Of a stretch of 64,000 nt of DNA, positions 1 to 7,356 are shown piece after piece. The stretch spans positions 310,001-374,000 of the forward strand of contig NZ_JAHZQZ020000022.1 in NCBI RefSeq assembly GCF_019449275.2. The letters run 5' to 3'. The notes under the pieces are model-generated. The model was not told the origin of the DNA. It did not search any database and was given only the letters and a program-made list of their open reading frames with translations. This DNA comes from Microbacterium sp. HD4P20. GTDB taxonomy: Bacteria > Actinomycetota > Actinomycetes > Actinomycetales > Microbacteriaceae. The first letter of the stretch is position 1, and each line of letters begins with the position of its first letter. A program made the translations under genes and the position numbers.

Positions 1-907
1 GGTCGGTCACGATGACAGGCGGATCTTCGGCCCCCGAGGCCTGCGCCTCGGCGCGCACGATGCGCTCCACCTTCTCGAGTACGACGGCGCGGGCCTCGTC
101 GTCGGGATAGCGCAGGCTCAGCTCGAGCTTCGCCTCGGCGGGGATGATGTTGTTCTTCAGGCCCGCGTGGATCGAGCCGACGGTGACCACCGCGACGTCA
201 CGGGGGTCGATCTCGCGCGACACGATGGTCTGCAGGCGCATGACGGTCGCGGCCGCCATCACGACGGGGTCGATGGTCGCCTGGGGTCGAGAGCCGTGTC
301 CGCCCCGACCCAGCAGGGTGACGGTGAGGCCGTCGGATGCCGCCATCTGAGTTCCGCTGCGCACGCCGATGGTGCCCGCGGGGAGCGGCGTGACGTGCTG
401 GCCGAGCACGATGTCGGGTCGCGGGAACCGGTCGAGCACACCATCGGCGATCATGGCCTGCGACCCGGCGCCGTACTCCTCGGCGGGCTGGAAGACGGCG
501 ACGATCGTGCCCGACCACTGCTCCTTGGTGGCGACGAGCCGCTCGAGGGCGCCGAGCAGCGCGGCGACGTGCATGTCGTGCCCGCACGCGTGCATCACGG
601 GGACGTCCGTGCCGTTCGGGTCCAGGCCGTGCGCGGTGCTGGCGTAATCGAGGCCGGTGCGCTCCTCGACCGGCAGCGCGTCCATGTCGGCGCGCAGCCA
701 CACGACCGGCCCGTCGCCGGACTCCGCCGAGCCCGCCGAAGGGTTGCGGATCACGCCGACGACACCGGTGCGGCCGATACCCTCCTCGAACTCGATGCCG
801 AGCTCCTCCAGGTGCTTCGCGATCACCCCGGCCGTCCGCGTCTCCTGGAAGGAAAGTTCCGGATGCCGGTGCAGGTCGATGTAGAGAGCCTCGAGGTCGA
901 TCGTCAT
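1..907 (-). CDS. M20 family amidohydrolase (N-acyl amino acid / hippurate hydrolase type), 3' end outside window
   Basis: The minus-strand frame begins with ATG at 907 (MTIDLEALYIDLHRHPELSF) and runs off the left edge after about 302 residues, so the C-terminus is missing. Visible motifs are typical of the M20D peptidase/amidohydrolase family: HRHPELSFQET near the N-terminus, ADMDALPVEE, the metal-binding HACGHDMHVAALLGA, and FQPAEEYGAG, where the double Glu holds the catalytic base. The central dimerisation segment with GRGGHGSRPQ is also present. By family it hydrolyses the amide bond of N-acylated amino acids in the cytoplasm with a two-metal centre; the substrate cannot be told. It lies downstream of the LacI gene on the same strand, 215 bases away, so co-transcription is possible but not evident. 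Confidence 0.9.
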   Translation of the reverse strand, partial: MTIDLEALYIDLHRHPELSFQETRTAGVIAKHLEELGIEFEEGIGRTGVVGVIRNPSAGSAESGDGPVVWLRADMDALPVEERTGLDYASTAHGLDPNGTDVPVMHACGHDMHVAALLGALERLVATKEQWSGTIVAVFQPAEEYGAGSQAMIADGVLDRFPRPDIVLGQHVTPLPAGTIGVRSGTQMAASDGLTVTLLGRGGHGSRPQATIDPVVMAAATVMRLQTIVSREIDPRDVAVVTVGSIHAGLKNNIIPAEAKLELSLRYPDDEARAVVLEKVERIVRAEAQASGAEDPPVIVTD

Positions 908-997
908 GCGGTCGAGCCTATCCATGCCCGGGTTTCGCGTCGGCCCCGATTGCCCGGCGCGACGGGTGCCGGCCGGCTCCGGCAGGTCGCGAGTGCT

Positions 998-1084
998 GTG
1001 CGAAAACACCAGTCGGTGACGGCGACGCGCCGGTGACGGATGCCGGGGCTCGGGGTGTCACGCCACGGGCTGGTGTTCTCGCAC
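998..1084. repeat. Long-armed inverted repeat between LacI and M20 genes
   Basis: Two 16-base arms (GTGCGAAAACACCAGT at 998-1013 and GCTGGTGTTCTCGCAC at 1069-1084) are reverse complements except for two positions. The 55-base middle repeats CGGTGAC. The element fills most of the 215-base gap after the LacI stop and before the amidohydrolase start. It could be a transcription terminator, an mRNA-stabilising structure or a dispersed repeat. No reading frame of note lies in the gap. Confidence 0.6.
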
Positions 1085-1122
1085 GAAGTGGTGGGGGTCG
1101 CCGACGGGGGCCGTGGGCTTTG

Positions 1123-2142
1123 TCAGCTGGGGAGGCGGGCGCTGGATCCGCGCACGATGAGCTCGTACGGGAGTTCGCCGGGCCGGTGCGTCGGAGCCTC
1201 GGCCTCCGTGGACTCCAGGGCCGCGAGGATCGCATCGGCGGCGCGCTCGCCCTGCCCGAGCGGAAACTGGTCGACCGTCGTGAGCCGGAAGAACTCGCCG
1301 AGCTCGTGGCCGTCGATGCCGACGACGGAGAGATCCTCGGGCACGCGGTAGCCGAGTTCACGGGCCGCCAGCAGCGCGCCGATGGCCATCTCGTCGGATG
1401 CCGCGAAGATGGCGGTCGGCCGGCCGCCCGGCTTTCCCAGCAGCTGTCTGGCAGCGCGGAAGCCGCCCTCGATCGTGAAGTCGGCCGGCTCGAACAGTGA
1501 CGGCTTCACTTCGATGCCGGCATCCGACAGCGCCTGCTCGAAACCCTGCCGCCGGTGGGTCGGGATGTGGAAGTCGATGTCGAACTCGGGGCTCGCCCCG
1601 ATGTGGGCGATCTCGCGGTGGCCGAGGGCCAGCAGGTGCTCGGTCGCCAGACGCGCCACGGCGACGTCGTCGACGGTCAGAGTCGTGAGGCGCGGATTGG
1701 GCCCTCCGATGGCGATCACCGGCAGGTCGAGTTCGAGCAGACGCCCGGTCTCTTCCTCGCCGAGCTCGATCGAGATCGCGATGACGCCGTCCACCCGCTG
1801 GCGACGCAGGAACGTGTCGAACACATCGTGGCGCTCGTCGCGGTCGGCGGTGAGGCTGTACAGCGTGATGTCGTAGCCGCGGCGCATGAGTGCGGACGCG
1901 ATGCCGCTGAGCACCGTCGAGAAGAACCAGCGGTCGAGGAACGGCACGAGCACCCCGATGTTGCGGGTGCGGCCCGACGCGAGACTCGACGCCGATGCCG
2001 AGACGACGTATCCGAGCCCCTTCGCCGCCGCCTCGACCTTGGCCTTCGCGGCGACCGAGACGTGGCCGCGCCCGCTCAGCGCGCGCGAGACGGTCGCGGT
2101 CGAGACGCCCGCCGCGCGGGCCACCTCATCGATGCTGACCAC
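1123..2142 (-). CDS. LacI family transcriptional regulator
   Basis: This is a 339-residue protein, the usual LacI length. The N-terminal helix-turn-helix (SIDEVARAAGVSTATVSRAL, residues about 3-22) and hinge are followed by a periplasmic-binding-protein-like sensor domain, with the FAASDEMAIGALLAARELG and VVGIDGHELGEFF stretches typical of the family. It lies 42 bases downstream of the alpha-glucosidase gene on the same strand. The pair probably forms an operon in which the regulator controls glucosidase expression through the palindrome at 3881-3894. The likely effector is a maltose- or isomaltose-type sugar, inferred from the neighbour only. Confidence 0.92.
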   Translation of the reverse strand: MVSIDEVARAAGVSTATVSRALSGRGHVSVAAKAKVEAAAKGLGYVVSASASSLASGRTRNIGVLVPFLDRWFFSTVLSGIASALMRRGYDITLYSLTADRDERHDVFDTFLRRQRVDGVIAISIELGEEETGRLLELDLPVIAIGGPNPRLTTLTVDDVAVARLATEHLLALGHREIAHIGASPEFDIDFHIPTHRRQGFEQALSDAGIEVKPSLFEPADFTIEGGFRAARQLLGKPGGRPTAIFAASDEMAIGALLAARELGYRVPEDLSVVGIDGHELGEFFRLTTVDQFPLGQGERAADAILAALESTEAEAPTHRPGELPYELIVRGSSARLPS

Positions 2143-2184
2143 GTCGTCACCCTCTCACGCGTTCGGAGCCGGACTCCGCGCCGC

Positions 2185-3867
2185 TCAGTCGTTCGCGAGC
2201 CACACCGTCGTGTCCACCGGCAGCTCGCGGCCGTCGGCGGGACCGCTCGACGCGATCACGATACCGTCCGGCAGCGCGATCGACGCGGCACCGGTGTTCG
2301 CCACGACGGTGACATTCCCGTTGCGGAATGCCACGGCATCCGGTCCGAATCCGTCGATCCACTCGAGCGTCCCCGCGCCGAGGTCGCGCGCTCGCCGCTC
2401 GGCGAGCAGCAGGCGGTACAGCTCCAGCGTCGAGCCCGGCACGCCGGCCTGGGCCTCGCGGGCGAGCTTCCCCCACTCGGCGGGCTGTGGCAGCCACGAC
2501 GCACCGGACGGGCTGAAACCGTAGGCCGGGGCATCCGTCGTCCACGGAATCGGCACGCGGCAGCCGTCGCGTCCGTACCGCTCGCCGTTCGTGCGGAACC
2601 ATGTCGGGTCCTGCCGGGCGTCGCCGGGGATGTCGATGACCTCGGGCAGCCCGAGCTCCTCGCCCTGATAGAGGTAGGCCGAGCCAGGCAGCGCCAGCAT
2701 GAGGGTCGTCGCGGCGCGTGCGCGGCGCAGACCGACGTCGGCGATGGGCTTGCCGGGGGAGTCCGGGCCGATGCCGTGGCCCTGCGGGTTCTCGGCGGTC
2801 AGCGCCAGACGTGATGCGTGGCGCACGACGTCGTGGTTGGACAGCACCCACGTCGCGGGAGCACCGACGCCGCCGAACGCACGCAGCGACTCGGCGATGA
2901 CCTCGCGCAGCTCGCCGGCGTTCCACTCGGTCTGGAGGTAGGGGAAGTTGAAGGCCTGGTGCATCTCGTCCGAGCGCACCCACTGCGCGGTGCGGTCGGC
3001 GGTCGGCAGCCACGCCTCGGCCGCGAGCGCGCGGTCGCCCTCGTACTCCTGCATGATCGTGCGCCAGTCGCGGTACACCTCGTGCACGCCCTCCTGGCCC
3101 CAGTACGGCACGTTCTCCTCTTCGCCGCCCATGGACCCCGTCTCGGGGTCGGGGATGTAATCGGGAAGCCCTTCGGCCTTGACCAGGCCGTGGGCGACGT
3201 CGACGCGGAAGCCGTCGACGCCGCGGTCGAGCCAGAAGCGCAGAATGCGGCGGAACTCCTCGCGCACCTCTTCGTTGGACCAGTCGAAGTCGGGCTGCGA
3301 CGAGTCGAACAGGTGCAGGTACCACTGGCCCGGGGTGCCATCGGCCTCGACGACGCGCGTCCAGGCGGGACCGCCGAAGACGGAGTCCCAGTTGTTCGGA
3401 GGCAGTTCGCCGTGCTCGCCCTTGCCGTCGCGGAACATGTACCGCGCGCGCTCGGGGCTGCCGGGCGCGGCGGCCAGCGCCTCCTGGAACCATTCGTGCT
3501 GGTCGGAGGAGTGGTTCGGAACGAGATCGACGATGACCCGGATGCCACGGGCATGCGCCGCCGCGAGCATCGTGTCGAAGTCGGCCAGGGTGCCGAAGAG
3601 CGGGTCCACATCGCAGTAGTCGCTGACGTCGTAGCCGGCATCCTTCTGCGGCGAGCGCTGGAACGGGCTCAGCCAGATGGCGTCGATGCCCAGCGATGCC
3701 AGATCGTCGAGGTGCGACGTGATGCCGGGCAGGTCGCCGATGCCGTCGCCGGATGCGTCGGCGAACGAGCGGGGGTAGATCTGATAGATCACGGCGGTGC
3801 GCCACCATTCGCCGCCGATGGGGGCGAGGAACGCATCCGTGCGCTCTGCGGTCTCTGCGGAAGTCAT
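2185..3867 (-). CDS. GH13 alpha-glucosidase / oligo-1,6-glucosidase
   Basis: This 560-residue cytoplasmic enzyme starts at ATG 3867 (MTSAETAERT); an in-frame TTG at 3885 is less likely because it lies inside the operator. Family GH13 motifs are present: VIYQIYPRSF at the start of the barrel, DLVPNHSSDQHEWF, DGFRVDVAHG (catalytic nucleophile Asp), AEAWLP (acid/base Glu) and LSNHDVVR (transition-state Asp). By family it releases glucose from alpha-1,4 or alpha-1,6 oligosaccharides with retention. No signal peptide is seen, so the substrate must be imported, yet no transporter lies next to it. A LacI gene follows on the same strand. Confidence 0.93.
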   Translation of the reverse strand: MTSAETAERTDAFLAPIGGEWWRTAVIYQIYPRSFADASGDGIGDLPGITSHLDDLASLGIDAIWLSPFQRSPQKDAGYDVSDYCDVDPLFGTLADFDTMLAAAHARGIRVIVDLVPNHSSDQHEWFQEALAAAPGSPERARYMFRDGKGEHGELPPNNWDSVFGGPAWTRVVEADGTPGQWYLHLFDSSQPDFDWSNEEVREEFRRILRFWLDRGVDGFRVDVAHGLVKAEGLPDYIPDPETGSMGGEEENVPYWGQEGVHEVYRDWRTIMQEYEGDRALAAEAWLPTADRTAQWVRSDEMHQAFNFPYLQTEWNAGELREVIAESLRAFGGVGAPATWVLSNHDVVRHASRLALTAENPQGHGIGPDSPGKPIADVGLRRARAATTLMLALPGSAYLYQGEELGLPEVIDIPGDARQDPTWFRTNGERYGRDGCRVPIPWTTDAPAYGFSPSGASWLPQPAEWGKLAREAQAGVPGSTLELYRLLLAERRARDLGAGTLEWIDGFGPDAVAFRNGNVTVVANTGAASIALPDGIVIASSGPADGRELPVDTTVWLAND

Positions 3868-3880
3868 CGCGCCAGTGTAC

Positions 3881-3894
3881 TGCAAGCGCTTACA
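3881..3894. promoter_or_regulatory. LacI-type operator for the alpha-glucosidase gene
   Basis: TGCAAGCGCTTACA is a 14-base near-perfect palindrome (one mismatch) with the central CG typical of LacI/MalR operators. It lies 14-27 bases upstream of the alpha-glucosidase ATG and 36 bases upstream of apt, so it sits between two divergent genes. Binding by the LacI protein encoded at 1123-2142 is inferred from proximity. Confidence 0.7.
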
Positions 3895-3929
3895 CGACCA
3901 CTCGCCGTCGCGCGGCGTACAGTGGGCCA

Positions 3930-4448
3930 GTGCCGTCCGAAGCCCTCATCCGCGCCGAATCGCTCATCGGGACGATCCCGGACTATCCGGAACCCGGCGT
4001 GCTGTTCCGCGACATCACGCCGTTGCTTGCGGATGCCCGTGCCCTGCGCACCGTCATCCACGCCATGATCGCCCCGTTCGAGGGGTCGTTCGACGTCGTC
4101 GCCGGGGTCGAGGCTCGCGGATTCCTGCTGGCCGGCGCGGCGGCGATGGAGGCGGGCGCGGGTCTGGTGCCGATCCGCAAGGCCGGCAAGCTGCCCCGGC
4201 CCGCAGCATCCGTCTCGTACGTGCTCGAGTACGGCACGGCGACGATCGAGGCGCATGACGACATCGCCGGCGGCGCCCGGGTGCTGCTGGTCGACGACGT
4301 CCTGGCCACCGGCGGCACCCTCCGCGCCGCGCACGAGCTGGTCGAGACCCTCGGCGGCACGGTCGTGGGCACCGCCGTGCTGATGGAACTCGAAGGACTC
4401 GGCGGGCGCGACGCCGTGGGCGACGTGCACACGGTCTTCACCGCCTGA
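3930..4448 (+). CDS. apt: Adenine phosphoribosyltransferase
   Basis: This 172-residue enzyme starts at GTG 3930 (VPSEALIRAE). It has the type I PRTase fold with the PRPP-binding stretch VLLVDDVLATGGT near residues 115-127, and the APRT features YPEPGVLFRDITPLL and VAGVEARGFLLA. It converts adenine and PRPP to AMP plus pyrophosphate in the cytoplasm and completes salvage beside the de novo purine genes of this window. In many actinobacteria apt lies upstream of relA, but here it stands alone between a glucosidase gene and a secreted phosphatase gene. Confidence 0.95.
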   Translation: MPSEALIRAESLIGTIPDYPEPGVLFRDITPLLADARALRTVIHAMIAPFEGSFDVVAGVEARGFLLAGAAAMEAGAGLVPIRKAGKLPRPAASVSYVLEYGTATIEAHDDIAGGARVLLVDDVLATGGTLRAAHELVETLGGTVVGTAVLMELEGLGGRDAVGDVHTVFTA

Positions 4449-4538
4449 GGTTCGCACGGCCGGAACACGCTTTCCGTCATTCCCGCCGGATGCTGACGCG
4501 AAGCCCTAGTCTGGGGCCGACGTCGCCGATATTTCGGC

Positions 4539-4560
4539 GTTCATCTGCCGTTCACGGCCC
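4539..4560 (+). promoter_or_regulatory. PHO-box-like direct repeat upstream of the acid phosphatase
   Basis: Two adjacent 11-base units, GTTCATCTGCC and GTTCACGGCCC, share the GTTCA core and 11-base period of actinobacterial PhoP direct-repeat units. They lie about 80 bases before the phosphatase start. A possible -10 (TGTACT near 4588) follows. Phosphate-starvation control is inferred from the motif and the gene product. Confidence 0.5.
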
Positions 4561-4639
4561 CAACCCCGGTCGTCAAGCCGGGGTCGATGTACTCTCCCAG
4601 GCTCGCGGTCCGCGGGCCTCCGAGCACAGAGGAACCTCG

Positions 4640-7156
4640 ATGACATCTCCCCGTCCCGACCGGAGCGGTGTGCGCAAGCGCGCCGCCGCCGTCACCGCCA
4701 CCGCTGTGGTGGCCGCGATCGCCTGCGGCGCCGTCGTGCCCGCCGCCCACGCGGCGCCGGGCGACTCGATCGCGCCGCAGCCTGATGCGTGGGGGCGGCA
4801 CTTCGTCGACGCATGGGCGACCAACACGACGGCCAACACGACACCCGACACCAACGCCGCGATCGGTGCGCTGACCGAAATGCTGCAGTACTGGACGCCC
4901 GAAGCGACGCCGACCCCCGAGTACCGCACCGACGGCTCGCTCATCCCCGAGAGCCTGGGAACGATCCTCGACCCCGACTTCCACGCCGCGAACATCGCGG
5001 AGTCCGCCGAGATCACCCAGACGCGCACCGACGAGCAGGCCGACGCGGCGTACATCTACGACCGCCGCAACCAGAACTACTCCGCCATCCAGGGTCTCGG
5101 TCCGTATGCCGCCGAGTTCAGAGCGGGCACGAACGCCGGCACGACCATCCCCGACGAGGTGCCCGCCGACGCACCGGTGCAGAAGTACAGCGACGGCGGC
5201 AATGCCAACGGCACGTGGGCCGATGTGGACTCCACGTACGGCGACATCGTCAACCTCGTCAACGTCTTCCGCGGCTCCTCGGCGTCCACGAACCCGTCGA
5301 AGGGCTACTACAACTACGCCCGACCGTGGCGCTGGAGTGACGAGGTCCTAGTCGTCCCTGCGCTCGAGGCGGTCAAGAGCACGACGCCGCTGACCGACGG
5401 CGGTTACCCGAGCGGGCACACCAACGCGGCGTGGCTCGCCAGCTACGCCCTGGCCTACGCGGTCCCCGAACGCTTCCAGGAGCTGCTGACCAGCGCCTCC
5501 GAGATCGGGCACAGCCGCATCGTCGCCGGCATGCACTCGCCGGCCGATGTCATCGGTGGCCGGATGATGTCGACCGCGGTCTCTGCCGGCGCGCTCAGCA
5601 ATCCCGCCAACACCGAGGCCATGGCGGCGGCGCGCGAGAACGCGCGGGAACTCCTGGCGACGACGCCCGCGGCCGAGGATCCGTACGCCGACGCGGCAAG
5701 CAACGAGCAGCTGTACGTGGAGCGCCTCACCTATGGGCTGCCCCGCACCGGCGAGGCCGGGCTCCCGGTGGTCGTCCCCAAGGGCGCCGAAGTGCTGATC
5801 GAGTCGCGCCTGCCTTACCTCACCGACGAGCAGCGCCGGTGGGTGCTGCATTCCACGGGCCTCGAGTCGGGCTACGCGCTACTCGACGACGCTGAGGGCT
5901 GGGGCCGGCTGAACCTCTATGCCGCCGCCGATGGGTACAGCGCTTTCGCGACCGACGTGGCTGTCGACATGGACGCCGCAGACGGCGGCTTCAGCGCGGC
6001 CGACACGTGGCGCAACGACATCGAGGGCGAAGGTTCGCTCACCAAGTCGGGCACCGGCTCGCTCACCCTGAGCGGCGCCAACTCGTTCACCGGTGGCACC
6101 GCAGTCGAGGGCGGATCTCTCGTCGCCGCGTCCGCGACGGCGCTCGGCGCGGGCGATGTGTCGGTCGGTGACGGCGTCCTCTCCGAGACGGCGGGCGAGC
6201 CCGTCGTGATCGGGGGCGATCTCGCTCTCGAGCCCGGCAGTGCGCTCGCACTGACGGTCGACGGCACGAGCCCCGCTTTCCAGGTGGCGGGCGAGGGCGA
6301 GCTGGACGGCACGCTGACGGTCGCCTTCGCCGACGGCGTCGTGCCCGCCGACGACGTTGTCCTGGCGACCTTCGGCTCGCTGGGCGAGAACGACCAGTTC
6401 ACGTCTGTCGATGTGCAAGGTCTGCCCGCGGGCTACAACCCCGCTATCGAGGTTCGAGGCGGCGCCCTGCACCTGGTGAACTCCACGCCCGGCCCGGGCG
6501 CGCTGACCCCGGGCCAGCCGTCGATCGACGGCATCCCGCTCGCGGGCGAGACCCTCACGGTCGCGCCCGGGCAGTGGAGCCCCGCCCCCGTCTCGTTCTC
6601 GTACCAGTGGTTCCGCGGCGAGGAGCTCGTCGAGGGCGCGACCGCGGCCACGTACGAGCTCGGCTCGGCCGACGTCGGGCACCTCCTGAGCGTCGCCGTC
6701 ACCGGCGCCAAGGAGGGCTACGCGCCGCAGTCTCGCACGGTGGCCGCATCCGGTGTCGTGAAAGCCGCGGTCTCGTTGAGCGAGACGACCGCCTCCGCCG
6801 GGGAGCGGATCGCCGTCTCGGGAGCAGGCTTCACCCCGGGCGAGACCGTCGACGTCGTGCTGCACTCGGCACCCGTCACGGTCGGCACCGCTGTGGTCGC
6901 CGCCTCGGGCGAATTCAGCGTCGTCGTGACGATCCCGGCCGACACCACCGCTGGTACGCACTCGATCGTCGTGACCGGGCGGCAGAGCGCGGTCTCGGCC
7001 ACGGCCGCTCTCACGGTGTCTGCGGCAGCGTCCGGCGCGCTGGCTGTGACCGGCGCCTCGGTGTCGCCGCTCGCCGGGCTCGCCGCCCTCGGCCTCCTCA
7101 CCGTGGGCGCAGGACTGCTGGTGGGCCGCCGCGTCTCGCGCACGCGCCGCTCGTGA
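4640..7156 (+). CDS. Secreted PAP2-type acid phosphatase with PATR, Ig-like and cell-wall sorting regions
   Basis: This 838-residue protein starts at ATG 4640, seven bases after an AGAGGAA site. Residues 1-39 are a signal peptide ending AAHA. The catalytic half carries the three PAP2/class A acid phosphatase motifs: KGYYNYARP (K-x6-RP, about residue 220), PSGH (about 257) and SRIVAGMHSPAD (about 292-303). About residue 470 a stretch with GSLTLSGANSFTGGT resembles the autotransporter-associated beta-strand repeat (PATR). Two Ig-like or immunoglobulin-fold segments follow. The C-terminus has LAVTGA, a hydrophobic helix and RRVSRTRRS, a typical sortase signal of the LAxTG kind. It probably removes phosphate from organic esters at the cell surface. 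A PHO-box-like repeat precedes it and a strong terminator follows. Confidence 0.88.
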   Translation: MTSPRPDRSGVRKRAAAVTATAVVAAIACGAVVPAAHAAPGDSIAPQPDAWGRHFVDAWATNTTANTTPDTNAAIGALTEMLQYWTPEATPTPEYRTDGSLIPESLGTILDPDFHAANIAESAEITQTRTDEQADAAYIYDRRNQNYSAIQGLGPYAAEFRAGTNAGTTIPDEVPADAPVQKYSDGGNANGTWADVDSTYGDIVNLVNVFRGSSASTNPSKGYYNYARPWRWSDEVLVVPALEAVKSTTPLTDGGYPSGHTNAAWLASYALAYAVPERFQELLTSASEIGHSRIVAGMHSPADVIGGRMMSTAVSAGALSNPANTEAMAAARENARELLATTPAAEDPYADAASNEQLYVERLTYGLPRTGEAGLPVVVPKGAEVLIESRLPYLTDEQRRWVLHSTGLESGYALLDDAEGWGRLNLYAAADGYSAFATDVAVDMDAADGGFSAADTWRNDIEGEGSLTKSGTGSLTLSGANSFTGGTAVEGGSLVAASATALGAGDVSVGDGVLSETAGEPVVIGGDLALEPGSALALTVDGTSPAFQVAGEGELDGTLTVAFADGVVPADDVVLATFGSLGENDQFTSVDVQGLPAGYNPAIEVRGGALHLVNSTPGPGALTPGQPSIDGIPLAGETLTVAPGQWSPAPVSFSYQWFRGEELVEGATAATYELGSADVGHLLSVAVTGAKEGYAPQSRTVAASGVVKAAVSLSETTASAGERIAVSGAGFTPGETVDVVLHSAPVTVGTAVVAASGEFSVVVTIPADTTAGTHSIVVTGRQSAVSATAALTVSAAASGALAVTGASVSPLAGLAALGLLTVGAGLLVGRRVSRTRRS

Positions 7157-7203
7157 CGAGCGACTGAGCAGAGTCCGGCGCCGACTCGGACCCGACCCTG
7201 ACC

Positions 7204-7240
7204 CGACCCGGGCACCGCGATAGCCGCGGTGCCCGGGTCG
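7204..7240. terminator. Strong hairpin terminator after the phosphatase gene
   Basis: A perfect 16-base-pair GC-rich stem (CGACCCGGGCACCGCG and its complement) closes a five-base loop 48 bases after the phosphatase stop. No long T-run follows, as is usual in high-GC actinobacteria. It separates the phosphatase from the LuxR-type gene. Confidence 0.8.
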
Positions 7241-7356
7241 GCTATTGAACACCGGCTGACCCTTTGACGACCCGGAGCCGCTGAGCATCGCGATCCCTGC
7301 GATAATCGAGCACCCGGAGTGCAGCAGCGCCCGCGTAGGCGACGTCGCCTGGAGTC

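Noticed and set aside
2147..3808. Long minus-strand frame of 553 codons overlapping the alpha-glucosidase
   Set aside because: It is Arg/Ala-rich, lacks any domain and lies in a shifted frame of the clear GH13 gene; a high-GC shadow.
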